A DNA stretch of 27,781 nt from an uncultured Clostridia bacterium (lineage in GTDB: Bacteria; Bacillota_A; Clostridia; TANB77; CAG-508), in assembly GCA_948852375.1 (NCBI GenBank), contig CAQOYX010000012.1, forward strand, positions 1 through 27,781. Reading direction: 5' to 3'. Of this stretch, positions 17,377 through 26,549 are shown piece after piece (the first letter of the stretch is position 1; each line of letters begins with the position of its first letter). The position numbers and the translations under genes are program-made. The notes below the pieces were generated by a model. It had not been told where the DNA came from, did no database searches, and saw only the letters and a list, made by a program, of their open reading frames with translations.

Positions 17377-18849
17377 TTATTTCATTTTATTAATAATATC
17401 TCTTACTATAATTCTTTCATCAAATGGGTATTTAACATGATTTATTTCTTGGTATGGTTCATGTCCTTTTCCTGCAAGTACAACAATATCATTTTTTGTT
17501 GCCATTTCAATTGCTTTTTTTATTGCCTCTGTTCTATCTTCTATACAAGTATATTGACCTTTTGTCTTTTTTATTCCAACTTCAATATCAGAAATTATAT
17601 CTTTTGGTTTTTCTGTTCTTGGGTTGTCACTTGTAACTATTGTATAGTCTGCAACTCTTCCAGATATTTCTCCCATTAGTGGACGTTTTATATGATCTCT
17701 ATCTCCTCCACAGCCAAATACTGATATTACTTTTCCTTTTGTATATGATTTTACTGCTTGTAGTATGCTTTCTAAGCTTTCTGGAGTATGTGCATAATCA
17801 ATCATTATTGTTAATTCTTTTTTATTATCTACAAGTTCACTTCTTCCTGGAACTCTAACTTCTTGTAATGCTTCTTTTATTTGTTCTGCATTTGCTCCAA
17901 GTTTTGTACATACACATATTGCAGCAAGTGAATTATATACACTAAATCTTCCTGGAATACAAGTTTTTACTCTTTCATTTTTATTATCTATTTTTACTTT
18001 GAAATCAACATATGAATTTGTAATTGTTATGTCTTTTGCAAGTATATGGCAGAAGTTATCTATTCCATATGTTGTTATTTCTGGAGTCTTTGCAACCTTT
18101 GCTACTTTTGCACCATATATATCATCTGCATTTGTAAACGCTACTTTACACATATCAAATAATTTTAGTTTTGAATTAAAGTAGTCTTCCATATCTAGAT
18201 GCTCTTTTTTACTAATATGCTCTTGTGAAAAGTTTGTAAATACTCCTATATCAAAATCACAGCCTAAAACTCTGTTTAATTTTAAACTTTGAGATGATAC
18301 TTCCATAACAACTACATCAACATTTTCATTTACCATATCTGCAAATATTTTTTGTAATTTTATACTTTCTGGTGTTGTTCTTACACTTTCTTCTATTTTT
18401 TTATCACCTATGTAGGTTGCAATTGTTCCAATTAATCCTACTTTTTTTCCTTGTTTTTCTAAAATTTTCTTTATCATATAAGTAGTTGTAGTTTTTCCTT
18501 TTGTTCCTGTAATTCCAATAAGTTTAAATTTCCTTGATGGATTATTATAAAAATTGCAAGCACAAATAGCAAGTGCTACTCTTGTATCTGGTACTACTAT
18601 AAGAGTAATATTATCTGGTACCTTAATTTTTTTTATATCTACATTTTCACTTATCATTATTACCTTTGCACCATTTTCAATTGCTCCAGCTATATATTCT
18701 ATTCCATCTGTTTCATAGCCTTGTATTGCTACAAACATTCCCTTTTCTTCTATATTTCTTGAATCAGAATCTATATTTGTAATCTCTAAATCCAAATTTC
18801 CTCTTGCCTTTATCCCATCAATTCCTACTAAAATTTCTTTTAATTTCAT
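17377..18849 (-). CDS. murE: UDP-MurNAc-tripeptide synthetase MurE (meso-Dap type)
   Basis: MurE adds the third amino acid to UDP-MurNAc-Ala-Glu in the cytoplasm. The 490-residue Mur ligase has the N-terminal SRNIEEKGMFVAIQG, the ATP loop GITGTKGKTTTTYMI (near residue 114), TPESIKLQ, VMEVSSQSL, the central DYAHTPESLES, and the C-terminal CGGDRD and DNPRTEKP. DNPR is the signature for meso-diaminopimelate. ATG follows GGAGG with seven bases of spacing. It heads the murE-mraY-ftsW-murG run. There is no CGG trinucleotide on its coding strand. Confidence 0.98.
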   Translation of the reverse strand: MKLKEILVGIDGIKARGNLDLEITNIDSDSRNIEEKGMFVAIQGYETDGIEYIAGAIENGAKVIMISENVDIKKIKVPDNITLIVVPDTRVALAICACNFYNNPSRKFKLIGITGTKGKTTTTYMIKKILEKQGKKVGLIGTIATYIGDKKIEESVRTTPESIKLQKIFADMVNENVDVVVMEVSSQSLKLNRVLGCDFDIGVFTNFSQEHISKKEHLDMEDYFNSKLKLFDMCKVAFTNADDIYGAKVAKVAKTPEITTYGIDNFCHILAKDITITNSYVDFKVKIDNKNERVKTCIPGRFSVYNSLAAICVCTKLGANAEQIKEALQEVRVPGRSELVDNKKELTIMIDYAHTPESLESILQAVKSYTKGKVISVFGCGGDRDHIKRPLMGEISGRVADYTIVTSDNPRTEKPKDIISDIEVGIKKTKGQYTCIEDRTEAIKKAIEMATKNDIVVLAGKGHEPYQEINHVKYPFDERIIVRDIINKMK

Positions 18850-18881
18850 GGTACAACCTCCATTTATAATTTTTCACGTTT

Positions 18882-18910
18882 ATTATATAACTAAATTAAA
18901 AATTTGTATA
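18882..18910 (-). promoter_or_regulatory. Possible murE promoter
   Basis: TATACA at 18910-18905, 17-base spacer and TATAAT at 18887-18882 on minus. The -35 is weak. Confidence 0.45.
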
Positions 18911-18934
18911 GGTTTTCATATATATTTTTTTAAT

Positions 18935-18998
18935 AATTACAAGGCAATTTCATGAAATATTACAAAATTGTAATATTTCATGAAGTTTCCCTGTAATT
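18935..18998. repeat. 64-bp near-perfect palindrome between murE and the divergent hydrolase gene
   Basis: Two 31-base arms (18935-18965 and 18968-18998) with a two-base loop; the inner 17 pairs (TTCATGAAATATTACAA) are perfect and the outer 14 have three mismatches. It sits between the two divergent promoters and is followed on plus by a T run. It may be a terminator-like hairpin, a large operator, or a remnant of a small mobile repeat. Confidence 0.75.
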
Positions 18999-19011
18999 AT
19001 TCGTTTTTTTA

Positions 19012-19041
19012 TTGACATAATTTTACATTTTATGTTATAAT
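19012..19041 (+). promoter_or_regulatory. Promoter of the SleB-like gene
   Basis: Perfect TTGACA at 19012, 18-base spacer, TATAAT at 19036 with an extended TGT. Lies 38 bases before the ATG. Confidence 0.75.
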
Positions 19042-19079
19042 CTTATCTATACAAATTTGAAAGGAGAAGTATTAAACAG

Positions 19080-20087
19080 ATGCGGACAACATACAGAAAA
19101 AGATTATTGCATTTTTTGCACTTTCTATGCTTTGTAATTGTATTTATATTTGTTACATTGTATTTGATTCGTGTATTGAATGCTGATGAAGTGGATGATA
19201 TAAGAAGTAATATTGTAATTCAGATTCAAAATGAAACTACATTAAATAATAAACAAATTTCAACTTTATCTAACGAAGAAGAACTCAATTCTAATGTAGT
19301 CATAATCCCCAGTGAAGAAGATTTACTTAAATTGAAAAATGACTATAATGGGATAAGTACTCGTCTTTCTGAAATTGAAAAATTAAAGATTGAAATTATT
19401 GAAGCTTATGATGATGTTTGTAATGCTCCTGTATGTAGTATTGCAAATATGCATTTCAACTCTCTTTCTGAGAGTTATGATGAATATCTACAAAAAGTAT
19501 CTAAAATTAAAGAAGAACTTTCTTTATATAAGGATACATATAATACTTATCTTGGTATGATATCCAAAATTCCAAAGTATCTTTGCCTGTATCAAGAGCA
19601 ATACGATTCATTTGTTGATTCATATAAAACAGATTATGAAAACGTATTGGAACTACAACAAAAATTTAATAAAGACCACGAAAAATTGGCACTTGTTTTT
19701 ATTGATGCCCAAAAAATAGCAGATGATTTTTTCGAAGAATATTATGACTTAATGTGCCATATTGTGAACGCTGAGGCAGGTTTACTAATTTGTACTTCCA
19801 TGGAACGTTGCTATGTTGCAAATGTTATTGAGAATAGAATAAAATCAGAGGACTTTCCAGATACACTTTACGAGGTTGTATACCAATTTGGACAATATGC
19901 TCCTACTACGAATGGATTAATTGACAATGAACCATCTGAAATGGTAAAACATGATGTAGAAGAATATTTACGTGGACGCATAGACACTCAAATGCCTGAT
20001 TATGTGGTTTTTCAGGCTCGTTCTCCTAAAGCACCTAATATTTGGAAATATATTGAAGCAAGTGGTCATTATTTCTGTTATAATTAA
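19080..20087 (+). CDS. Membrane-anchored SleB-type cell-wall hydrolase-like protein
   Basis: A 335-residue protein with one N-terminal membrane segment (residues 11-33), a helical, probably coiled-coil stretch (residues 80-225), and a C-terminal domain starting near HIVNAEAG (Glu232, 19773) with VANVIENRIKSEDFPDTLYEVV and FGQYAPT. That pattern matches the cell wall hydrolase family of the spore cortex enzyme SleB, where the Glu of AEAG is catalytic. The ribosome site AAGGAG is about 13 bases from the ATG, longer than usual. The second codon is CGG, read here in frame as Arg; codon use (CGC, CGT, more G/C) differs from the neighbours. It looks acquired. It is transcribed away from murE and has its own terminator. 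Confidence 0.75.
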   Translation: MRTTYRKRLLHFLHFLCFVIVFIFVTLYLIRVLNADEVDDIRSNIVIQIQNETTLNNKQISTLSNEEELNSNVVIIPSEEDLLKLKNDYNGISTRLSEIEKLKIEIIEAYDDVCNAPVCSIANMHFNSLSESYDEYLQKVSKIKEELSLYKDTYNTYLGMISKIPKYLCLYQEQYDSFVDSYKTDYENVLELQQKFNKDHEKLALVFIDAQKIADDFFEEYYDLMCHIVNAEAGLLICTSMERCYVANVIENRIKSEDFPDTLYEVVYQFGQYAPTTNGLIDNEPSEMVKHDVEEYLRGRIDTQMPDYVVFQARSPKAPNIWKYIEASGHYFCYN

Positions 20088-20102
20088 ATACTTCTAACAA
20101 TT

Positions 20103-20138
20103 AAAAAAGCAGTACATTCTAGTACCGCTTTTTTTTTA
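20103..20138 (+). terminator. Terminator of the SleB-like gene
   Basis: AAAAAAGC-A-GTAC, a six-base loop, GTAC-C-GCTTTTTTTT with one mismatch in the stem; starts 15 bases after the stop codon. Confidence 0.85.
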
Positions 20139-20231
20139 CATTTAAAATATTCTATTTAAATTATTCTAGTCTATTAAAAATATTACAGTTTCTACTTATT
20201 AATTAAATTTCTTTATAAATATTATATAATA

Positions 20232-20278
20232 GAAAAAGAGAGTGTTTATTTACAAATAATTTACCCTCTTCTCCTTTT
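20232..20278 (-). terminator. Probable terminator of the 20354-21025 gene
   Basis: On minus, AGAGGGTAAATTATT pairs imperfectly with AAATAAACACTCTCT and is followed by TTTTTCT. The remaining sequence to 20353 shows no gene. Confidence 0.55.
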
Positions 20279-20353
20279 AGAGATAACCTAAATAAAAAAT
20301 TTTTACACTTCCAAATAGCTATTGCAAAAAACTCACCTATTCATGCATTAGCT

Positions 20354-21025
20354 TTATGCTGATTTATTCTCTTCGGCATTTACCACTTCCAGCTTAGGTT
20401 CGTCAATTTCTTTGCTCTTAGTATCCTTTTTTATTAATGCCTTAAATATACATAAAACAATTCTTAAAAATGACACTGCCAAAATACATGCCACCCATGC
20501 TATTACAGCATATATTAAAGTCCTAATTCCCAAATCATATCTTACCTGTTCTGCATATTCCTTTGTGGATGGATAATTTTTGCTTGGTTCTCCAATTATT
20601 TCATAATTGTCGCTTAGTTCTGCAGTCATTATAGCTTCAAAGTAGCCATCTTTTATGACACATTCTAGTGTCAACTTTCCATCTTTGTATCTCTCTGCAT
20701 AACCATCAACCATTTCCCGCAACTTTTGTCCATCCAATCCTGCTCCAAGAAGTTCTCCATTATCATCATAAGACTGATTTAAATTTTCTCTCATGACGCC
20801 TTCAATATATTCGTATGTTCCTTCATTAAACCTGAAGGCTCCATAACCTAGTTCTTTAAAGCTAAACAAATATCCCCCCAACAAGCATGGAATTAGCATG
20901 ATAATGTACCAAAACAATGGTGTTTTAAGTACTGTATTTATGGCTTTTGTCTCATCCTCATACCACTTTGAAAGTGCCTTTGACACTTTCCGCTCTTTTT
21001 TTGTGTCCACAATTTCTTTTTTCAT
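20354..21025 (-). CDS. Hypothetical membrane protein with two transmembrane segments
   Basis: A 223-residue protein starting at the ATG at 21025 (AGGAG seven bases upstream); an upstream TTG at 21055 would put the ribosome site inside the gene. Membrane spans lie near residues 35-58 (PLFWYIIMLIPCLLGGYLF) and 165-195 (LIYAVIAWVACILAVSFL). Between them is a domain of about 105 residues, probably extracytoplasmic by its two-span layout. I recognise no family. It contains two in-frame CGG codons (20992-20990 and 20719-20717) where the zero frame is plainly right, so CGG must be readable as Arg here or the gene is not expressed. Codon use (GTG, GCC, CTG) is less AT-biased than in nearby genes, which suggests recent transfer. 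Confidence 0.7.
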   Translation of the reverse strand: MKKEIVDTKKERKVSKALSKWYEDETKAINTVLKTPLFWYIIMLIPCLLGGYLFSFKELGYGAFRFNEGTYEYIEGVMRENLNQSYDDNGELLGAGLDGQKLREMVDGYAERYKDGKLTLECVIKDGYFEAIMTAELSDNYEIIGEPSKNYPSTKEYAEQVRYDLGIRTLIYAVIAWVACILAVSFLRIVLCIFKALIKKDTKSKEIDEPKLEVVNAEENKSA

Positions 21026-21072
21026 TTCGTCTCTCCTTTTTCTGCTATTTAGCAATTATTATTAGTTACCTA

Positions 21073-21091
21073 TTGTGAGTTTTTCTCACAA
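21073..21091. promoter_or_regulatory. TTGTGAG-N5-CTCACAA inverted repeat
   Basis: A perfect 7-bp inverted repeat lies just downstream of the -10 of the promoter at 21101-21129, where a repressor would bind. It could also form a 5' untranslated hairpin. Confidence 0.5.
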
Positions 21092-21100
21092 ACCTTTTAT

Positions 21101-21129
21101 ATTATAACACAACATTATGGAAATTGCAA
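21101..21129 (-). promoter_or_regulatory. Promoter of the two-span membrane protein gene
   Basis: TTGCAA at 21129-21124, 17-base spacer and TATAAT at 21106-21101 on minus. Confidence 0.6.
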
Positions 21130-21180
21130 ATGTTAACTATTTTTTCTTAGTACAACAATTTTTGTATATTTGTATATAAA

Positions 21181-21226
21181 AATAGAAAATATTTTACATT
21201 TTTAATTGTAAAATATTCTCTATCTT
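21181..21226 (-). terminator. Terminator of the dockerin protein gene
   Basis: AATATTTTACA and TGTAAAATATT form a perfect 11-bp stem (longer with G-T pairs), followed on minus by CTATTTTTATA. It lies about 80 bases past the stop codon. Confidence 0.75.
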
Positions 21227-21303
21227 TTAAAACTATAGTATTTTTATTTACACAACATAAAATTCATTTCTTGCTCAATTTGACTATATTTATAACCATT
21301 CAT

Positions 21304-24300
21304 CTATAACTCTATTAATCCAATTATAGCCTTTTTCAATCTTGCAAGGTCTGTTGATGATACTTTTCCATCTCCGTTTACATCTGCTGCTAATACTTGT
21401 TCTCCACCTAATGATTCTATTTTAGCTATATGTTTTTTTAATTTTGCAATGTCTGTTGCTCCTAATTTTCCATCTCCATTTATATCACCTGTTACTACAA
21501 GCACATACTCTTTAAATTGTCCTACTCTTACTTTACAGCCTGTTTTTAGTGCTTCATTCTTAGTTAGTATTTTTCCATCTGTATTTATAAATGTAAGCTC
21601 ACTATTTGTTGTTACATTTTCTGTAAATTCTTTCACAGTTGTTCCAGCCTTATCTTTAACTGTCGCTCTTAGTTCTCTAATAACTCCATTTTCTATTTTG
21701 TATTTTTCAGAACTAAATGCTATTTCTTTATTTATCCAATTTACAGTAGCTTTAGCTGTTCCTTCATTTCCTGCTTTATCTACAAACTTAAATGTAAATT
21801 CTCCATTTTCGTTAAATGTAAATTCTCTACTTGTTCCATTGTTTGTAATTAATATTTCTTCACTTTCATTTACTAAAGTTGCTACTACTGCATTATTTGT
21901 TGTTTCTTGTGTACTATATCTTATTTCTGCTGTTGGTGCTTTTCTATCAATCCAATCAACAACTGCTTTATGTGTTTTTACTTCAGCCTCTTCCTCTTTA
22001 TTTTCTTTTGTTTCTGCGTATTGGAAAGTAAATTCGCCATTATCAGTAAAAGTATATATTGTATTTTTGTCATTATTTATAATTTCAACATTACAACTCT
22101 TTCCTTCCATATCTATTAGGTATGGTTTAATAGTAGCTGTAACATTTTCCTTTGTTGCTACCCTTGTGCTATATGTTATATCACTTGCTAAAATTTTAGT
22201 ATCATTTTCAATATAATCAACTTTTATGTTTTTATATGCTATATTGCTTGCTTTATCAAGAAGTATAAATTCATATTCTTGATTTTTTTCTAAGTAAAAT
22301 TCTAATGGATTTGATCTCATTGCTTCTAATGTTTTAAGTTCTTCTATTTCACTTTCAGTTAATGTAACAGTATTTCCGTCTGCATCAATTCCTACTCTTG
22401 ATTCAACTTCACTTAGTACATTACCATTTTCGTCTTTTTTAAATGTAATTGAATAGTATTTAATTCTATCTACTTTACCTGTAGTATTTTTATATGTAAT
22501 TTTTTCAGTAACTTTATTTTCATCTAATTTAGATACTTTATATGATTCTTCATTTTCATCTAAGAATGATATGCTTACTATTTTTCCATCTTCAACTTCG
22601 ATAAAGTTTGTTTTCTTGTTGTTACTATCCAATAAATATACATCTTCATTTATATTGTCTAATATAGCTGTTAATTTTTTGTCATCACTTAGTTTATAAT
22701 TTATATCAACTGTTGGAGCTTGTTTGTCTATCCAAGTTACTTTAGCAAGTGCTGAACCTTTATTTCCATTTTCATCTTCAAATTGGAATTCAAATTCACC
22801 ATTTTCATTAAATATATATGTATCTTTTCCATCATTGTTTGTTATTATAATTTCTGTACTTGGATTTATAAGTCTTGCTACTACTGGTTCACTTGTATTT
22901 TCAGTTGTACTATATCCAATACCTGCTGTTGGATGTTCATCAACTTTTGTTATGTCTTGATATAAGTTAAATGCTCTTGCTGCAAACCAATTTCCATTTG
23001 TTTGGTGTGCAATAATTTTAACATATTGTACTTTTTCTTGTCTTTTTTCTTCTGGAATTTCAAAACTCTTCGTTAAAGTCTTTGCCGCTTCAACAGTATT
23101 TGCCTGAGATGGCCATGACCAAGGTGTACTCTCATTATTTGCTAAGCTAACCCATGAATCATCTTCTCCTGTTAAGCTACCTAAAACTTCACCTTTAACA
23201 ATTCTTCCGTTTCCTCCTCCTGCAGGGACAAATTCAACTGCTGATAGATAAACTGGTTTATCTAGTTTAATAGTAATATAACGTTGTGTATCTGTTCCAT
23301 TCCATGCAGAGTGATATCTTGTATTATAGTTTGCATCTATAGCATATGTTGCTGCTCCTGCATTATTTGTAGCTTGTGTTGAAACAGCATGAATATTTAG
23401 ATGTGATACTGGTATGTACTTTCTTGTACTTGGTTGGTTGTCTTCTGTAAAATTATATATAGGTGATGCAGGACTTGTTAGTTTTGTACCTGTTGCTGCT
23501 TGTCTTACTTGTACAGTTTTATTTCCAGTTAAATCTGGGGAACTTACACTGTATGAAGTCCACGCATCATTTTCAGTATAACGCCATTCTGTATTTAAAT
23601 TAACTCCTACTACACGATTTTCCAAATCATTAGCATATAAGTTAGCTAAGTTAGTTTGTTCTGTTATATCTATTTTATATAAATTGTCTTCATCATAGTT
23701 TACTCCGACAATATGAACATAAATATCATTTTCTGCTGTAATACTGCTTATTTCTTCAGGTGTTAATGTCCATTTGTGTTCTTCTTCTCCAGTAAATGAA
23801 ACTTCTTTCCAGTCTGCATTTTCCCAATCTGTATTTTCACCTTTTCCAGTTAAACAATAATCCCAACGAACACCATTTCCATCAAAACGACTTGATAATA
23901 CAATTTTTCCAGCATCTGTTCCATCAAATGAGAATGTTGCTATTGTTTTATCTAATTTTCCTAATAAAAAGTTTGCTTCTACTTTCGTAACACCCGGTTG
24001 AACTACAGTAAAACTATCAGCTGTATTGTTAGGTGTTGTACTTGCCTCTGTTAATGTTCTTGTTTGTAAAAGTGTAAATTTATATGAGTTTTGTATACTT
24101 GTTAATCTTGGTTTTATTAAATTTGTTGCATGATACATTGGTAATGGGAAATATTTTAAATTTTCTGCTATTTCTTCAGCTAAATCATAGAAGTCATCTT
24201 CTGTTTTAGTTTCATTTGCATTATATACCTCAATTAATCCAAGCCAAGCATCAAAATTTATAGGTTGTATTTCTAATGCTTTTCTATATAGTTCTTCTTG

Positions 24301-26295
24301 TTTTTCTAAAGCTGCTTGTTTCTTTGCTTCATCTGTTAAATCACTATTATATAATTTTGCAAGCATAACTTGTTCTTCAGCTTTTACTAAATTTTCATAG
24401 TCATTTACTGCTGCTTGTGCTAGTTCCATGTATACTACTTGGTATGAACCTCTAGCATAACTACCATTTCCCCATCCTAATAACATTCTTTCGCTTTTTT
24501 CAGATAATGTCCATCCAGATACATCATTATCAATTCTCCAAAATCCTCTTCCTTCTCCATCTTTACTGTAGAATAAAAGTGCAGCATGTCCTGGTTGACC
24601 AATAACTGTTGCAGGTATTCCATGAGTTACACGAATGTTGGAACCACTTTTTGATATACCACCACAAACACAACCAGTTCCAAATTTATTTCTAAAGTTC
24701 ATCCATACTTTGTATATCTTACGTTCTGAAGTACCTCTTGTTATTTTTATCCTATACTCGGGATTATTTTTTCCTCCAGGTATAACAAATTCTGAATCAA
24801 ATAAACCTATCTTTCCAGTCTTTTCCCCATTTTCATCAACTAATTCTGTACCAACATTGTCATTTGATTTATTTACTGCAAATAATTCATTAAAATAGTT
24901 TACGTTATTTACATCATAATACACTGGATTTCCATAATTTGGCCATACATAAGCTATATATGGATGAGGTGTTAAATAGCTCCATGTTTTTCCTGGCTCT
25001 TTATCTATTTTATCTTGTGCATATTTATTTAACCATAAGATTTCTTCATCATCTATTGAATTATTCATAATAAAACGCATTTCTTCAACACGTAGATCTT
25101 CAAATATATGTGTCATATCCATACTATCTGTTGCTTTCAATTTACTATTTTTATGCATGTATTTAAATATTGCATAACGTCTAAGTGGATCTGATTGATT
25201 TTCCACATTACCAGATTGCATCCATAATCCTACTCTTTGTGTATGTGTTAAGGCAATTGACATTACCATCTTTTTGTATAAGTCTCCATAAGTCATTTTT
25301 GGATATGTTGGATTGTTTAAAAGTTCTGTATTGTTAAAATCACTAGAATATTCAACATAAAGTCTAGTAAGTATCTTTAATGAATTATAATAACTTCCAC
25401 CATCTGGTGTTCCTCCAAGCATATAAAGACGTAAATTTTCAACATCATTCATTAACCAAGATATTGTTTCTCTATTTTCTTCATTTAAAGTTGTAAAAGA
25501 TTGTAATAACTCATACCCTATATTTTTTACAAATTCTCTTTGTAATAGTGATAACTCATAATTACCTGTTATTTCTTGTCCATCATAAGATTTAATTATT
25601 GTATCATATTCTTCTAGTGTTTTTATAAAATCTACTGTTTCTTCATTTTCTTCATAGCCTTCTTTGTATAATTTAGCATTTGCATAAACAGCATGGTCTG
25701 CTGTAGCATTACCATTATTATGAGCATATAATTTTATATAATTTTTTCCCCTTATATCTACTGTTATAAATTCAGCCTCGCTGTTTCCTTTCTTTACTGG
25801 TGGTGAAACTAGTGTATGTAAATCCCAATTTTCTCCATCTGCTGAAGTATATATAGCAAATTTAACACCATTTCCATTTGTCCCACGACTCGCATCTACT
25901 CCATAATATGTAGAAAAATAATCATATCCAAGTCCTGTTATATTATATATTAGTGTACTTGTTGCATGAGCTGATACTCCTTTTAAAAATTTTTTTTGTT
26001 GTCCATCTACAATCAAAGTTATTAATCCTTGATTATATGCAGTTTCTAAGTTTTGATCTAATGTTATACTTCCCCAGCCTACATTTGATTGACTTACATC
26101 ATATGGGATATCTGATAAATAACACCTGTCATTATTAGTACTTGTTTTTGCTAATTGTTGTTCATTATCCGATAAATTTTGTTTTTCTTCTAGTGCAAAT
26201 ACTTCACTAGATATTGTTAATGATAAAAATAGTATTAGTAAGAAAGTAAAGTAAATACTTAGTCTCATTTTCCTACTGTTTTCACTCTTTTTCAT
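21304..26295 (-). CDS. Large secreted NPCBM/transglutaminase-like/discoidin/Ig-like/dockerin protein
   Basis: A 1,663-residue exported protein. Order: signal peptide (1-34); NPCBM-type carbohydrate-binding domain (58-212, WGSITLDQN...FLKGVSAHA); a long helical region (220-530); a transglutaminase-like core with Cys544 (GCVCGGISK), GIPATVIGQPGHA (His570) and FWRIDND (Asp589); a TPR-like segment (about 655-735); a discoidin/F5-8 type C domain (about 960-1113); three related Ig-like repeats (from about 1123, 1371 and 1455), each with NENGEF(T/E)F-type strands; and a C-terminal type I dockerin (1603-1663) with two calcium loops (GDINGDGK, ADVNGDGK). ATG follows GGGAGGA. It is likely displayed through a cohesin and acts on glycan or glycoprotein; the catalytic reaction is inferred from the Cys-His-Asp order only. 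All seven CGG trinucleotides are out of frame. Confidence 0.88.
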   Translation of the reverse strand: MKKSENSRKMRLSIYFTFLLILFLSLTISSEVFALEEKQNLSDNEQQLAKTSTNNDRCYLSDIPYDVSQSNVGWGSITLDQNLETAYNQGLITLIVDGQQKKFLKGVSAHATSTLIYNITGLGYDYFSTYYGVDASRGTNGNGVKFAIYTSADGENWDLHTLVSPPVKKGNSEAEFITVDIRGKNYIKLYAHNNGNATADHAVYANAKLYKEGYEENEETVDFIKTLEEYDTIIKSYDGQEITGNYELSLLQREFVKNIGYELLQSFTTLNEENRETISWLMNDVENLRLYMLGGTPDGGSYYNSLKILTRLYVEYSSDFNNTELLNNPTYPKMTYGDLYKKMVMSIALTHTQRVGLWMQSGNVENQSDPLRRYAIFKYMHKNSKLKATDSMDMTHIFEDLRVEEMRFIMNNSIDDEEILWLNKYAQDKIDKEPGKTWSYLTPHPYIAYVWPNYGNPVYYDVNNVNYFNELFAVNKSNDNVGTELVDENGEKTGKIGLFDSEFVIPGGKNNPEYRIKITRGTSERKIYKVWMNFRNKFGTGCVCGGISKSGSNIRVTHGIPATVIGQPGHAALLFYSKDGEGRGFWRIDNDVSGWTLSEKSERMLLGWGNGSYARGSYQVVYMELAQAAVNDYENLVKAEEQVMLAKLYNSDLTDEAKKQAALEKQEELYRKALEIQPINFDAWLGLIEVYNANETKTEDDFYDLAEEIAENLKYFPLPMYHATNLIKPRLTSIQNSYKFTLLQTRTLTEASTTPNNTADSFTVVQPGVTKVEANFLLGKLDKTIATFSFDGTDAGKIVLSSRFDGNGVRWDYCLTGKGENTDWENADWKEVSFTGEEEHKWTLTPEEISSITAENDIYVHIVGVNYDEDNLYKIDITEQTNLANLYANDLENRVVGVNLNTEWRYTENDAWTSYSVSSPDLTGNKTVQVRQAATGTKLTSPASPIYNFTEDNQPSTRKYIPVSHLNIHAVSTQATNNAGAATYAIDANYNTRYHSAWNGTDTQRYITIKLDKPVYLSAVEFVPAGGGNGRIVKGEVLGSLTGEDDSWVSLANNESTPWSWPSQANTVEAAKTLTKSFEIPEEKRQEKVQYVKIIAHQTNGNWFAARAFNLYQDITKVDEHPTAGIGYSTTENTSEPVVARLINPSTEIIITNNDGKDTYIFNENGEFEFQFEDENGNKGSALAKVTWIDKQAPTVDINYKLSDDKKLTAILDNINEDVYLLDSNNKKTNFIEVEDGKIVSISFLDENEESYKVSKLDENKVTEKITYKNTTGKVDRIKYYSITFKKDENGNVLSEVESRVGIDADGNTVTLTESEIEELKTLEAMRSNPLEFYLEKNQEYEFILLDKASNIAYKNIKVDYIENDTKILASDITYSTRVATKENVTATIKPYLIDMEGKSCNVEIINNDKNTIYTFTDNGEFTFQYAETKENKEEEAEVKTHKAVVDWIDRKAPTAEIRYSTQETTNNAVVATLVNESEEILITNNGTSREFTFNENGEFTFKFVDKAGNEGTAKATVNWINKEIAFSSEKYKIENGVIRELRATVKDKAGTTVKEFTENVTTNSELTFINTDGKILTKNEALKTGCKVRVGQFKEYVLVVTGDINGDGKLGATDIAKLKKHIAKIESLGGEQVLAADVNGDGKVSSTDLARLKKAIIGLIEL

Positions 26296-26330
26296 TATAA
26301 ATCCTCCCTTTATTATAAAATTCTATTTTT

Positions 26331-26359
26331 ATTATATCATACTATGATAGCCCTGTAAA
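26331..26359 (-). promoter_or_regulatory. Promoter of the dockerin protein gene
   Basis: TTTACA at 26359-26354, 17-base spacer and TATAAT at 26336-26331 with extended TGA. The same TGATATAAT core precedes the OLE-type RNA and the coiled-coil operon. The rest of the 254-nt spacer to 26549 is AT-rich and holds no gene. Confidence 0.7.
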
Positions 26360-26549
26360 TTTTTTGTTACTTTTTTATTAACCTTTTTCTTCAATTTTAT
26401 TTGTTTTTTCTTAGGGATTATTTACTTATAACTCTTATATTACTTTTTAATTACAAATTTATTTCATTTTTATTTACATATGCTTTTTTAACATTTTAAT
26501 TTTGGTTTGAATACTATATTAATATAAATAATAAGTTCTGAGGTGACGT

